The notes under the pieces are model-generated. The model was not told where the DNA came from, did not search any database, and saw only the letters and a list, made by a program, of their open reading frames with translations. Below are positions 1 to 9,845 of a stretch of DNA of 64,000 nucleotides, piece after piece; within the stretch, counting starts at the first letter, position 1, and every line of letters starts with the position of its first letter. The stretch is from Arcanobacterium wilhelmae. GTDB lineage: Bacteria; Actinomycetota; Actinomycetes; Actinomycetales; Actinomycetaceae. The position numbers and the translations under genes were made by a program. The stretch covers positions 248,001 to 312,000 of the forward strand of contig NZ_CP121247.1 in assembly GCF_029632765.1 (NCBI RefSeq), written 5' to 3'.

Positions 1-1
1 G

Positions 2-2845
2 TTCCGGCTCGTGCCGCCCACCGAGCTTGAGGATTATCTCGCACAAGTGTGTGCGAACGAGGGGATCGAGGCGCCGCGCGAGGTGCTCAGCCTGGCCGTG
101 CGCGCCGGAACTGGCTCCGTGCGCGACACCATGTCCGTCCTCGACCAGCTCATCGGCGGCTCTGTTGGCGGCCGGCTTGATTATGAGCGCGCAGTGGCGC
201 TGCTCGGCTACACGTCGGCGGCGCTGTTGGACGACGCCGTCGCCGCAATCTCCGCCCGCGACGGCGCTGGGCTTTTCGGCGTCGTCGATTCCGTGGTCAA
301 GAGCGGGCACGATCCGCGCCGGTTCGTGGAAGATCTGCTTCAGCGCCTGCGCGATCTGATGATCATCGCGCTCACCGGCGAGGCCGCCCGCGATGTGTTT
401 GTGGCGGTTCCCGATGATCAATACTCGCGCATGGTCCAGCAGGCGATGGCTCTCGGCGCCGGGCGCGCCTCGCGCAGTGCGGATTTGACCAACGAGGCGC
501 TCTCCCAGATGGTGGGCGCCACCGCGCCCAGGCTCCAGCTCGAACTGCTCTGTGCACGGCTGATCGTGGATGAAGGGCCTGCCGCGCCACACGACGCCGG
601 TGCTTCCGCTGGCGCGAGTGCCGCGGCTGGCGCTGGCATGGGTGGTGGCCATGGGCGAGCCGTGCCGCCTCCCGCTGATCTTGCGCGCTTGAAGAAGCCA
701 AGCCCACAGGAAGCTGCCCGTGCCGCCGCGCATCCTGAGGCTGCGCGCGGGGGAGCGCAAGGTCAAGGCGCGCCGCAGGCGGCCGGAGCGCAGGCGGCTG
801 GCGCTGGCCAGGCGCCGATGGTTGGCATGCCACAGGAAACCCCACGCGAAGGCGGCCCTCAGGCTGAAGCGCCCCAACGCAAGATGTCGAATGTTGCGCC
901 CCAGAACCGTGCGATGCCAGCAATGCCGGGTATGAGCGAGCAGCCTGCTGCCGGTACTCAGGCGCAGCCGCAACTCCGCGAGCACACCATACCTCAGCCG
1001 CAAACCGAGTCGAAGCCCACTCCGGTACCTGCCAAAGGCGCAGCGCCGGCGTCGGGAGAGCAAGGGCAGGCGCAAGCTCAAGAAGTGCCTGAGGGGCGGC
1101 AGGAGCCGCGACAAGTTGAACCACAACAGCAGCCGGGCACGCCGGCGGGAGCCGGGGCACCGGCGTCGGCGGAACAGCGCGCTGATATGCCGTCGGGGGA
1201 GCGTCCTGCAGGCAAGCCAGCCGTAGATCCGAACCGGGCGCTCGCGGCCGTGCGAGGGCGCTGGGTAGACGTACTCGAGGCAGTGAAGGAATCATCGAAG
1301 GTTGCGGGCTCGCAACTCGTCGCCTCCGCAGGGCCGATCGCCTTCGAAAACGGCACCCTCGTGATCGGGTTCGAACAGCCGGGCCTCGCGAACGCCTTCG
1401 GGCGTCACACGGGCGAAGTGAGTGACGCGATCGGGCGTGTGTTTGGCAAGCCGCTCCCCGTTGAGGCGCGAGTCGGAGGCGAAGGCGCAGGTAGCGCGGG
1501 TGGGCGTCCGCAGCCGAGCGGCCCGCAGGGCGGTGGCTCGCAAGGTGAGCGTCCGGCGCCGGGAGGGCCGCGCCCAAAAGCTGAGGCCGCGCAGGCCGCG
1601 GCCCCCGCAACTGAAACCACAAACGACCACGAGGATGCACAGCGCGCCACTACCGCACCCGCGTCGGGAGCGGTCACTGGCAGTGCCGAAAAGGAACCAG
1701 CGGCTCGAAAGTCCGGGGACAACGAAACCGGCGTGGCTGTTGCCGTGGGGGAGAGCGCTGGCCAGATGTCCGCCGTCGCGGGCGGTGCGGAGGCGGAACA
1801 TACGGCCCACGAACTGCCGCTAGCAACGTCGGCCGCGGAACACAATCGTGGAAACACACAGCCAGGCGTGCTCGGCGAGCCGAACGACGGGCTCGACGAG
1901 CCCGTCCACCCCGAAGACGATCCCGTCTACCACCAAGACCCATCCAAGGAACCCGAAGCCCAGGCGCTTGCTGACCCGGCCGGCGTCCTCGCCGGACTGT
2001 TGGACGGAAGCGTGCAATTCGCTGGAGAGGATCACACGCGTGAAACCCGGCCGATGGGAATGAGCGGTCAGGGTACTCCGGCGCGGTCGGCACAGCCGCC
2101 CGAGCCCACCCTCGACGTCCCCGTTCACGCGGATCCGGTCCACGAGCAGGAGCCCGTCCCCGGCTACGAATACATTCCGCCCGAATTCGAGCCAGCGCCA
2201 GAGGAAGAGTTCGAGCCCTACAACCCCGCGATGTACGAGCGCGGGGAGTCGGCTGGGAGGGCGGCAGGTGCCGGCTTGGGTGCGGCCGGTGGGTCTGCGC
2301 GTTCGGAATCGCCGGACGCAGGTGCGGGTGCGAATGCGGCCCAACCGCCAGCGCCCACCGCGGGGGACGCGATTGGCTCGGCGAACGAAACCCCGTTCTA
2401 CGCCCAGAATATGCCAGCCCCGCCGCCGCTCACCATGCCCGGCCGCGAGCAATCGGCCGCGAGCCCGGCCAACCAGCCCACGGCCGAGAACCATGTACCG
2501 ATGTCGGGCGGTGTAGACGCTACCGGAGCGGCCGCGTCGGCATCGCCAGGGGTGGCTGAGGCACCGGCGTCGAGCGGGACGGATGATTTCCTCGCCAACG
2601 CGGCGCGGATGCTCGGGCGCGCGCCGGAACACACCTCGTCGCATATGCGGGGCGGCACGATCGACGCGAGCAAGCTCGCCGCCGCGCACCAAAACGACCC
2701 CGCGCCGGAGGAAACCGACGGCTGGGACGAAGTCTCTGAAGACGATCCGGAAGTGTCCGTGGCCGACAACGCCGGCGTCAACATTCTCGTCGAGCAACTC
2801 GGCGCGCAAATCGTTGAAGAAATCCCGATGGAAGAAGGGCGCTAA
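2..2845 (+). CDS. dnaX: DNA polymerase III subunit gamma/tau, 5'-truncated
   Basis: Clamp-loader ATPase subunit of the replicative polymerase. The frame is open from the first bases of the window, so the start and the P-loop region lie upstream. What is seen begins within the AAA+ module: a sensor/lid region with [14 protein letters not shown], then the helical clamp-loader domain to about residue 190. A very long Ala/Pro/Gly/Gln/Glu-rich linker follows. It is interrupted near 1225-1480 by a folded segment ([14 protein letters not shown]...) typical of the tau C-terminal part. The last residues ([20 protein letters not shown]) form a conserved-looking tail. The visible part alone is about 947 residues, longer than most DnaX proteins, because of the linker. 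The stop TAA overlaps the recR ATG by one base, which suggests translational coupling. Identity is secure from the residual domain plus recR. Confidence 0.93.
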   Translation, partial: FRLVPPTELEDYLAQVCANEGIEAPREVLSLAVRAGTGSVRDTMSVLDQLIGGSVGGRLDYERAVALLGYTSAALLDDAVAAISARDGAGLFGVVDSVVKSGHDPRRFVEDLLQRLRDLMIIALTGEAARDVFVAVPDDQYSRMVQQAMALGAGRASRSADLTNEALSQMVGATAPRLQLELLCARLIVDEGPAAPHDAGASAGASAAAGAGMGGGHGRAVPPPADLARLKKPSPQEAARAAAHPEAARGGAQGQGAPQAAGAQAAGAGQAPMVGMPQETPREGGPQAEAPQRKMSNVAPQNRAMPAMPGMSEQPAAGTQAQPQLREHTIPQPQTESKPTPVPAKGAAPASGEQGQAQAQEVPEGRQEPRQVEPQQQPGTPAGAGAPASAEQRADMPSGERPAGKPAVDPNRALAAVRGRWVDVLEAVKESSKVAGSQLVASAGPIAFENGTLVIGFEQPGLANAFGRHTGEVSDAIGRVFGKPLPVEARVGGEGAGSAGGRPQPSGPQGGGSQGERPAPGGPRPKAEAAQAAAPATETTNDHEDAQRATTAPASGAVTGSAEKEPAARKSGDNETGVAVAVGESAGQMSAVAGGAEAEHTAHELPLATSAAEHNRGNTQPGVLGEPNDGLDEPVHPEDDPVYHQDPSKEPEAQALADPAGVLAGLLDGSVQFAGEDHTRETRPMGMSGQGTPARSAQPPEPTLDVPVHADPVHEQEPVPGYEYIPPEFEPAPEEEFEPYNPAMYERGESAGRAAGAGLGAAGGSARSESPDAGAGANAAQPPAPTAGDAIGSANETPFYAQNMPAPPPLTMPGREQSAASPANQPTAENHVPMSGGVDATGAAASASPGVAEAPASSGTDDFLANAARMLGRAPEHTSSHMRGGTIDASKLAAAHQNDPAPEETDGWDEVSEDDPEVSVADNAGVNILVEQLGAQIVEEIPMEEGR

Positions 2846-3468
2846 TGGCCGGAGTCTACGACGGCGCAGTACAACAACTCATCGACGAACTCGGGCGACT
2901 GCCCGGCGTCGGGCCGAAAAGCGCCCAGCGCATCGCCTTCTACCTGCTCGAAGTGGAGGCTACCGAGGTGGACGCCCTGGTTGCCGCGCTACAAGCCGTG
3001 AAAACCAAAGTGCGCTTCTGCTCCATCTGCGGCAACGTCACCGAAAACGAGATCTGCTCCATCTGCGCGGACCCGCGCCGGCTGGACTCAGTGATCTGCG
3101 TGGTCGAAGAAGCCAAAGACATCGTCGCGATCGAACGCGCCCGCGAATACCGCGGCCGATACCACGTGCTCGGCGGCGCGATTGATCCGATCGCGGGCGT
3201 CGGGCCAGATCAGCTGCGCATCCGGGAGCTATATGCGCGGCTCGGGGGCGGTGAGGTGAAGGAAGTGATCCTCGCGATGGATCCGAACGTCGAAGGCGAA
3301 GCCACCGCCACGTACCTCTCGCTGAATCTCGCGCACATGGGAGTGATCGTCTCGCGCCTCGCCTCCGGACTGCCAGTGGGCGGCGATCTCGAATACGCCG
3401 ACGAAATCACTATCTCGCGCGCCCTCGAAGGCCGCACCCGCATCAGCGAGCCGGCTACAGGGGCGTAA
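2845..3468 (+). CDS. recR: Recombination mediator RecR
   Basis: RecR works with RecO (and RecF) to load RecA onto SSB-coated single-stranded DNA during gap repair. The 207 residues are normal for the family. Order seen: an N-terminal helix-hairpin-helix ([20 protein letters not shown]), a four-cysteine zinc finger ([16 protein letters not shown]) near residues 57-72, then a TOPRIM domain with [12 protein letters not shown] and [15 protein letters not shown]. The ATG overlaps the dnaX stop (TAATG), the common bacterial dnaX-recR pair. Nothing is missing or odd. Confidence 0.97.
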   Translation: MAGVYDGAVQQLIDELGRLPGVGPKSAQRIAFYLLEVEATEVDALVAALQAVKTKVRFCSICGNVTENEICSICADPRRLDSVICVVEEAKDIVAIERAREYRGRYHVLGGAIDPIAGVGPDQLRIRELYARLGGGEVKEVILAMDPNVEGEATATYLSLNLAHMGVIVSRLASGLPVGGDLEYADEITISRALEGRTRISEPATGA

Positions 3469-3576
3469 CCATCCGCGGGAGCGCCTACCCGCCGGCGTCG
3501 GGAGCTACTTCGGGCGAAAACCAGAGGCCACACGCGAGCCTGTGCGGGCGCGAGCCGGCCCACCGGCGTCGGTGAC

Positions 3577-3681
3577 CGGACGTGTAAAGAAAAGTGGAAA
3601 AGTTTTACACGTCGGTGGGGACGTGTAAAAAAATCACCGAATTTTTTACACGTTTGGTGGATGTGTAAAAAATCTTTACAC
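3577..3681. repeat. Fic-flanking direct repeat, left copy (GTGTAAA palindrome array)
   Basis: This 105-bp element holds three inverted-repeat units: ACGTGTAAA/TTTACACGT arms at 3580-3588 and 3604-3612, again at 3621-3629 and 3645-3653, and GTGTAAA/TTTACAC at 3663-3669 and 3675-3681. The arm spacings are 15, 15 and 5 bases. It ends 5 bases beyond the fic stop codon. The right copy (4796-4901) has the same orientation and differs by three substitutions and one extra A. The half-site array looks like a set of protein-binding sites. It could also terminate fic transcription. Confidence 0.9.
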
Positions 3682-3686
3682 GATCC

Positions 3687-4772
3687 TTAGCGAGGCAACG
3701 GAGTATGGAACAGAAGCTCCAGGTATGGGCGGTTGGTGAACACAACAGCTCGCCCCTCACGTGACCGCTCCAAAACGCCAAGTGTTTCAAGTTCCGCGGC
3801 CCACTTCGTCGCCGTTGGGCGGCTGACCGAGCCCGAGGTCATCAGATCGTCGTAACGCAAATAGGGCTTCTCGAAAAGCACATGTGCGAGATCACGCGCC
3901 GGCATCGACGTTGCGCGCAACTCGGCAATGACGTTGTCCAACATGTCTCGGATTGTCTTCACCAAGGAAGTGAGCCAATCTGAAGTGACTGTGACCGCGT
4001 TCAAAATGAACAGGATCCACTCCTCCCATGCGCCGTCTTGCGTCACGCCGTTCAAGAGCCGGTAATACTCATCCTTATGCTCCACGATGTATCCCGACAG
4101 GTACAGCACTGGAAGGTCGAGCAGCTGCTCGTTCACGAGGTAGAGCACGTTCAAGATACGCCCAGTGCGCCCGTTTCCGTCGGGGAATGGATGAATTGCC
4201 TCGAACTGGTAGTGGAGCATCGCTAGTTTGACAAGAGGGTCGAAATCCCTGTTTTCATGCAGGAACTTCTCCCACGCATTGAGATGCCCGCTAATCACAT
4301 CCTTACCTTCCGGAGGCGTGTAGATGCGCCTGTGGGAAATTGGATTGCCGATAAAAGTTCCCGTGCCCGAGCGAAGATCCGTCTCGATGCCGCGAATCGA
4401 TGTGCACACCGTTTTTGCAGTGTTGATGCTTAGCGGGCGGCGGCGGATCGCCTCGAGACCGTCGTAAAGAGCGGTGCGATATCGTAGAGCCTCGCGGGTT
4501 GCGGGCGTAGTTGGGCCAACCTCGGAAGCTGCACGGAAGAGCTCGTCGTTGGTTGTCACGATGTTCTCAATCTCGCTCGATGCCTGTGCCTCGAGGAGTG
4601 GAATCGCGTGGATCAGAATCGAAGGATTTGGAAGCATTTGCGAGGTCGCATTCGCTTGCGCAAGTGCGCGTGCTGCAGCGATCGTTGCGCGCGATAGGCG
4701 TAATGAATGGAGCTCCTTCGCCGGAGGAAGCGCAGGGAGATTCTGGTAAGGCTGGTTAACGTCGATCGGCAT
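3687..4772 (-). CDS. Fic family protein with N-terminal inhibitory motif and C-terminal winged helix
   Basis: Fic enzymes move AMP (sometimes another nucleotide group) from a nucleotide onto a hydroxyl side chain of a target protein. The 361 residues show an N-terminal region with a class II-type inhibitory motif, SSEIEN at residues 65-70, fitting (S/T)xxxE(G/N). The complete catalytic motif HPFPDGNGRTGR lies at 194-205. A C-terminal winged-helix-like segment (DDLMTSGSVSRPTATKWAAEL) spans about 310-345. The gene therefore appears to encode an intact, self-inhibited AMPylator with its own DNA-binding-like domain. No antitoxin gene adjoins it. It sits alone between recR and pdxS and is bracketed by direct repeats; the right copy covers its promoter region 24 bases before the ATG. 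Autoregulation through these repeats is inference. The composition looks more AT-rich than the neighbours, consistent with acquisition. Confidence 0.92.
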   Translation of the reverse strand: MPIDVNQPYQNLPALPPAKELHSLRLSRATIAAARALAQANATSQMLPNPSILIHAIPLLEAQASSEIENIVTTNDELFRAASEVGPTTPATREALRYRTALYDGLEAIRRRPLSINTAKTVCTSIRGIETDLRSGTGTFIGNPISHRRIYTPPEGKDVISGHLNAWEKFLHENRDFDPLVKLAMLHYQFEAIHPFPDGNGRTGRILNVLYLVNEQLLDLPVLYLSGYIVEHKDEYYRLLNGVTQDGAWEEWILFILNAVTVTSDWLTSLVKTIRDMLDNVIAELRATSMPARDLAHVLFEKPYLRYDDLMTSGSVSRPTATKWAAELETLGVLERSREGRAVVFTNRPYLELLFHTPLPR

Positions 4773-4795
4773 GTGTGAATCGTAGCGGAGAAGGT

Positions 4796-4901
4796 CGGAC
4801 GTGTAAAGAAAAGTGGAAAATTTTTACACGTCGGCGGGGACGTGTAAAAAAAATCGCCGAATTTTTTACACGTTTGGTGGATGTGTAAAAAATCTTTACA
4901 C
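4796..4901. repeat. Fic-flanking direct repeat, right copy, over the fic promoter region
   Basis: This 106-bp element is a near-identical direct copy of 3577-3681. It has the same three GTGTAAA/TTTACAC palindromes; the first arms are at 4799-4807 and 4823-4831. It lies immediately upstream of the fic start codon at 4772 on the minus strand, so it occupies the place expected for promoter and operator. The two copies enclose the whole gene and nothing else. Confidence 0.9.
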
Positions 4902-5057
4902 ATCCAGGGCGGCCGCTGCCGCGTTTCTAGCCGGTGCGCGAGTCCTAGGCGCACTCGCGTATAGTTTTGTGCGGAAAACAAAGCGCAGCGCTATTGGAAC
5001 GCAACTAGCCCACCGGCGTCGGCGCAACCAGATCTACCTCACAAGCGAGGCAATCCA

Positions 5058-5929
<872 letters not shown>

Positions 5930-5933
<4 letters not shown>

Positions 5934-6706
5934 GCGTGAAAACGGTTGGCGTGCTCGCGGTGCAGGGCGCGTTCATCGAACACCGCAGGCGCCTCGAGGA
6001 GCTGGGGATTCGCGCGGTCGAGTTGCGCGGCGCGGCGGATGCCCGCCTCGAGCTGGATGGCCTGGTGTTGCCTGGCGGCGAATCCACCGTGCAGTCGAAG
6101 CTGTTGCGCGAACTGGACATGTACGAGGCTCTCGAGGGCGCGCTCGCGGCCGGAATGCCGGTGTTCGGCACGTGCGCCGGGCTGATTTTGTTAGCGCAGC
6201 GCGTGGAAAACGGCTCGGTTTCGGGGGTTTCGGGCGCCGCGGTGACGACGTCCGAGGTTGTGGTGAACGGTTTCGCGACGATGCCGGTTACCGTGGTCCG
6301 CAACGCGTACGGCCGCCAGCTCGGCAGCTTCCACATCGACGACGGACGGTTCTTTCCCGACGACGCCGGTGCTGGAGCCGGCGTAACACGCGCAGCTGAC
6401 GCCGTGGAGGGGCTCGACGCCAGTGCCGCGGGTGACTCGACGCAAACGAATGCCGCTGTAGCGGAAGCCCGCCACGAAGGAAACCGGGCAGGCGGCGAAA
6501 CCGGAGCTCCGGCGTCGCGAAACATCCCGATGACGTTCATCCGTGCGCCGCATATTTCGCACGCCGACGAGGGCGTGCGTGTGGTCGCGGAATTGCCGAA
6601 TGGGACGTCGGTGGCCGTGCGCTACGAAAACCAGATCGGCGCGACGTTCCATCCCGAACTCGACGACGATCTGAGTATCTACGAACTGTTCGCACGCATG
6701 CTGTGA
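5930..6706 (+). CDS. pdxT: PLP synthase glutaminase subunit, with a large insertion
   Basis: A class I glutaminase that hydrolyses glutamine and channels ammonia to PdxS. The GTG start at 5930 overlaps the pdxS TGA, so translation is probably coupled. Catalytic features are present: GGES at 49-52, the nucleophile Cys82 in FGTCAGL, and the His241/Glu243 pair in TFHPEL. The length is 258 residues against roughly 190-200 for the family. The surplus is one low-complexity Ala/Gly/Thr/Glu-rich segment at about residues 142-198, between GSFHIDDG and MTFIRAPH. It lies away from the catalytic residues, so the enzyme is probably active. The insertion contains the CCGGCGTC/GACGCCGG motif common in this window. 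Confidence 0.96.
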
Positions 6707-6762
6707 CTCGCAGATTCCCGCGGGAGGAACGGCCGCGGGAGAACGTGGCCGCGCGGCGCAAA

Positions 6763-6803
6763 ATGCTGGTGGGGAGGTTGCAACGCAACGTCCCCACCAG
6801 CAT
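6763..6803. terminator. Bidirectional hairpin between pdxT and the DUF4032 gene
   Basis: A perfect 13-bp stem (ATGCTGGTGGGGA at 6763-6775 with its complement at 6791-6803) encloses a 15-base loop that can pair further. The two flanking genes converge here. There is no clear T-run, so terminator function is inferred from position and stem strength. Confidence 0.65.
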
Positions 6804-6808
6804 AAACG

Positions 6809-6893
6809 CGAGCCGGGTGCCGGCGTCGGCGTCGGGAATGACGCGAGCCGGGCGTCGGCGTCGGGAATGACGCGAGCCGGGCGTCGGCGTCGG
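6809..6893. repeat. Tandem 29-bp repeat, about 2.9 copies
   Basis: A full 29-bp unit at 6844-6872 is followed by a partial copy at 6873-6893. It is preceded by a variant copy with a short insertion at 6809-6843. Each unit contains CGAGCCGGG followed by duplicated GCGTCGG. It ends 3 bases before the stop codon of the minus-strand DUF4032 gene. Confidence 0.85.
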
Positions 6894-6895
6894 CA

Positions 6896-8152
6896 CTAAT
6901 CCATCACAACGGGAATCGAGGTGGTCTCCGTCTGCGGAATCAGCGCCTGCTCGTCCGGGCGATGAACCAGCACGTCGTTGATATACGACTGGATCACCTC
7001 ATCCATCGGCACGTCGTGGCCGGCCTTCTCCGACATGTACCAGCGATGCTCGAGCACCTCGTGGAAAATTTCCGCCGGCTGTAACTTACCCGCGAGATCG
7101 CGCGGGATCGCGCTCACCGTCGGCTCGAAAACCTCCGTGATCCACTGATGCGCCACCACGGATAGCGGCAAAGAATCACGGCCCGTGAGCGTACGATACG
7201 AATCCAAATCGTTCATCATGCGCCGAGCCTGCTGCTCCTCCACATCCATGCCCGTCAAGCGCATGATCTGGCGCGAATAATGCCCGGCGTCCACCACCAT
7301 CGGCTGGATCGAGAGCTGAGTGCCACCAATATCCGTGGTCATCGACATCTCGCCAACATCGAAACCCAACTGGTTCAGGCGGTTAATACGCTCATCCACA
7401 CGCCAACGCTCCGACAGCGAGAACGATTCCTCCGCCGTCAGCTCAGCCCACAGTGCATGGTAACGCTCCTCGAAACGATCACCCACCGCGATCGCGTCGA
7501 ACTCCTCGTCCAGGATCCCGCCCGCCTGAAGATCCATCAACTCGCCAATAATATTCGTGCGGGCCACATCAATATCGTAGGAGCGCTTGCGCGGGGAAAG
7601 ATTCGCCTCCAGCTCACCCGTTTCCGCGTCCACAAGGTAAGCCGAGTATTCGCCGGCGTCGCGCCGGAACAACGTGTTAGAAAGGGAAACATCACCCCAG
7701 AAGAAACCAATCAAGTGCAAACGAACCATCAGCACTGTGAGCGCATCGATCAGGCGGCCCACCGTTTCCGGGCGCATCGTGGACTGCTGGGAGAAAATCG
7801 CGCGGTAGGGCAGCGAATACGGCAGGTGATGCGTGATGAGCACGGCGTTCAGAGGCTCACCGGAATCGTCGTAGCGGCCCGTGATCGCGGCGAGTGCTTC
7901 CACACATGGGGCGTCGATGCGGTCCAGATCGCGCAACATCTCGTACTCGTGCAGTGCCACCTCCTCGCCGATCTCCTTGATCGCGATAATCTCGCCCTCG
8001 AGGTTCACGAAGCGCACTACGTGGCGGGAAATGCCGCGCGGGAGCGTGGCGATCAGATCTTCTGGCCACTCCTCGAGCGGAATGTTCCACGGCAGATCGA
8101 GTAGCGCCGGCACAACCTTTGCCGACGTAATCTGGAGCGCCTTTTGTGGCAT
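6896..8152 (-). CDS. DUF4032 domain protein, kinase-like
   Basis: An actinobacterial protein of 418 residues with no established function that I know of. The N-terminal phrase DLPWNIPLEEWPEDLIATLPRG and RHVVRFVN are hallmarks of the DUF4032 family. A central stretch, GFFWGDVSLSNTLF followed by YLVDAETGEL, resembles the catalytic loop (GDxxxxN) and metal-binding Asp of eukaryotic-like or lipopolysaccharide kinases. ALHEYEML and VIAIKEIGEEVA may correspond to the nucleotide-binding lobe. A phosphotransferase fold is therefore plausible, but this is inference. It is transcribed alone, convergent with pdxST, with a strong hairpin at 6763-6803 downstream. Confidence 0.88.
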   Translation of the reverse strand: MPQKALQITSAKVVPALLDLPWNIPLEEWPEDLIATLPRGISRHVVRFVNLEGEIIAIKEIGEEVALHEYEMLRDLDRIDAPCVEALAAITGRYDDSGEPLNAVLITHHLPYSLPYRAIFSQQSTMRPETVGRLIDALTVLMVRLHLIGFFWGDVSLSNTLFRRDAGEYSAYLVDAETGELEANLSPRKRSYDIDVARTNIIGELMDLQAGGILDEEFDAIAVGDRFEERYHALWAELTAEESFSLSERWRVDERINRLNQLGFDVGEMSMTTDIGGTQLSIQPMVVDAGHYSRQIMRLTGMDVEEQQARRMMNDLDSYRTLTGRDSLPLSVVAHQWITEVFEPTVSAIPRDLAGKLQPAEIFHEVLEHRWYMSEKAGHDVPMDEVIQSYINDVLVHRPDEQALIPQTETTSIPVVMD

Positions 8153-8242
8153 TCGCTGATCCTTTCACTTGCGTGTTCTGGGCTTAGTCTACCCGGACGA
8201 GGAGGGGTTGCGGCTCTGGGTGGTGGTAAGGACATGCTGTCT

Positions 8243-8309
8243 AAAATGAGTGCGCGTTTGAGTATCTGTGGAACGCGAGGCCGCGGATGCGCAAATCGAC
8301 ACTCATTTT
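8243..8309. repeat. Imperfect inverted repeat AAAATGAGTG ... CACTCATTTT
   Basis: Perfect 10-base outer arms at 8243-8252 and 8300-8309 extend imperfectly inward to about 23 bases. The element lies in the 302-base gap between two minus-strand genes, 5' of the DUF4032 gene. It could be an operator or an old terminator. Apart from this and the hairpin at 8330-8364 the gap shows nothing gene-like. Confidence 0.6.
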
Positions 8310-8329
8310 GGGCGGGTGGGCACAGCGAA

Positions 8330-8364
8330 GGGGCCGGAGCTGGATTGTTTCCAGCTCCGGCCCC
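8330..8364 (-). terminator. Terminator hairpin downstream of the ABC ATPase gene
   Basis: A perfect 15-bp stem (GGGGCCGGAGCTGGA at 8330-8344, complement 8350-8364) with a 5-base loop. It lies about 90 bases past the stop of the minus-strand ATPase gene. Confidence 0.75.
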
Positions 8365-8454
8365 TTGGCGTTCACACCTGCGGGATGCATTCCCGCGGGG
8401 AGCGTGATCCTCGCTCGGCCGTGTGGTTACTCGACGTGGCGGAGCAAGTTATCT

Positions 8455-9579
8455 TCAGTCGCCCAGGCGGTTACCCGACGCGGCGGAGAAGAAGTGTGCG
8501 TGCTCAAGCTGTGGACGCAGATACACGACAGTGCCCGGGAGCGGGTTCATCGTCGGAGGTGTACGCACGGTCACGATGTCCGAGTTATCGCCCGAACCGA
8601 AGCGCTCAGCCTCGCGCTCCTGGCCAAGAATGTGGCCGTGCACGTATGCATCCGAGCCGAGGCCCTCAACGAAGGTCACCTTCAGCGGGATCGAACCCTC
8701 AGCCTCTGCCACCACATCAAATGCCTCAGGGCGCAGACCAACGATGATCTTGCCGCCATCTTCGGCGGTCACGCCCGCCTTGATGTTGGCCGGAACAGGG
8801 ATCGATGCGTCGCCGAAGCGGGCCACATCGCCATCGAGAGTCCACTGGCCGAGGTTCATGGCCGGCGAGCCGATGAAGCCTGCAACGAACGCATTCGCCG
8901 GACGCGAGAACATCTCTGCCGGGGAAGCAACCTGCTGGAGCACACCGAAGTTCAGCACGGCGATGCGATCGCCCATGGTCAGAGCCTCGGTCTGATCGTG
9001 GGTCACGTACACGGTGGTAATGCCGAGTTCGCGCTGGAGCGAGGCGATCTGGGTACGGGTCTGCACACGCAGCTTCGCATCGAGGTTCGACAGCGGCTCG
9101 TCCATGAGGAACACCTGCGGCTCACGGACGATCGCGCGGCCCATCGCAACACGCTGACGCTGACCGCCAGACAGTGCCTTCGGCTTGCGCTCAAGGTATG
9201 GAGTGAGATCGAGAATCTCTGCGGCCTTCGCCACGCGCTCCTTGATCACGTTCTTATCCACGCCGGCGATCTTCAGGGCGAAGCCCATGTTCTCGCCAAC
9301 AGACATGTGAGGGTAGAGAGCGTAGTTCTGGAAGACCATAGCGATATCGCGATCCTTCGGGGAGACGTCCGTGACGTCGCGATCCCCAATAAAGATCTTT
9401 CCGGAATTCACATCCTCCAGGCCTGCGAGCATGCGCAGTGCGGTTGACTTGCCGGAACCCGACGGGCCGACGAGAACCAGGAACTCGCCGTCGGCGATCT
9501 CGAGGTTCAGGGAATCAACTGAAGGATTGGGGTTTCCCGGGTAGATACGGGTAGCGTTTTCGTAAGTAACGGTTGCCAT
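8455..9579 (-). CDS. ABC transporter ATP-binding protein, UgpC/MsmK/MalK type
   Basis: ATPase subunit for carbohydrate or glycerol-phosphate importers, possibly shared by several permeases because no permease or binding protein is adjacent. Seen in 374 residues: Walker [10 protein letters not shown] at 38-46, Q-loop VFQNYALYPHMSV, signature LSGGQRQR, Walker B VFLMDEPLSNLD, the H-loop in YVTHDQTEA, and a C-terminal TOBE/MalK-type regulatory domain. The start at 9579 (MATVTYENATR) is supported by the ribosome-binding site GGAGGG seven bases upstream; the frame stays open further up but without family similarity. It is monocistronic, divergent from the kinase gene at 10083. Confidence 0.95.
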   Translation of the reverse strand: MATVTYENATRIYPGNPNPSVDSLNLEIADGEFLVLVGPSGSGKSTALRMLAGLEDVNSGKIFIGDRDVTDVSPKDRDIAMVFQNYALYPHMSVGENMGFALKIAGVDKNVIKERVAKAAEILDLTPYLERKPKALSGGQRQRVAMGRAIVREPQVFLMDEPLSNLDAKLRVQTRTQIASLQRELGITTVYVTHDQTEALTMGDRIAVLNFGVLQQVASPAEMFSRPANAFVAGFIGSPAMNLGQWTLDGDVARFGDASIPVPANIKAGVTAEDGGKIIVGLRPEAFDVVAEAEGSIPLKVTFVEGLGSDAYVHGHILGQEREAERFGSGDNSDIVTVRTPPTMNPLPGTVVYLRPQLEHAHFFSAASGNRLGD

Positions 9580-9743
9580 TGCTGGTCCCTCCACCGGCAG
9601 GTACGTGCCGGACGATCCGAGTGAAAGGTGCCTATATATAAAAGACACGATGCCCACGTCGGTGTGAGCACCGTGACGATTTTCGCATATTTTCGCGCCC
9701 AGGTCTACCTCAATTGATGTTTTCGGGGAGCAAGCTGGTGCAG

Positions 9744-9804
9744 AACTCAATCAGTTTGTTGAGGCGTTGCGTATGTGGCAACGCCTGGCTGATTTGAGGG
9801 AGTT
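9744..9804. repeat. 61-bp hairpin repeat, copy A
   Basis: Begins AACTC and ends GAGTT. The centre is a stem of AGGCGTTGC with its complement GCAACGCCT around a 7-base loop. It is identical over 61 bases to copy B (9846-9906) and similar to copy C (35412-35472), which has the same length. It lies in the 503-base intergenic region between two divergent genes. No open frame or transposase is associated. It looks like a REP/MITE-type dispersed element. Confidence 0.9.
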
Positions 9805-9845
9805 GTGCACGGGTGCGCTGACGTCGGGGCGTGGTTTGCGTGCGT

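Noticed and set aside
372-2809. Several long minus-strand frames opposite dnaX
   Set aside because: They lie opposite the low-complexity DnaX linker and translate to Arg/Pro/Ala-rich strings; shadows.
4902-5057. pdxST promoter with TATAGT at 4960
   Set aside because: A -10-like hexamer exists but no acceptable -35 at the right distance; too weak to list.
6809-6893. Possible CRISPR array
   Set aside because: The repeats are directly tandem without unique spacers and no cas gene is near.
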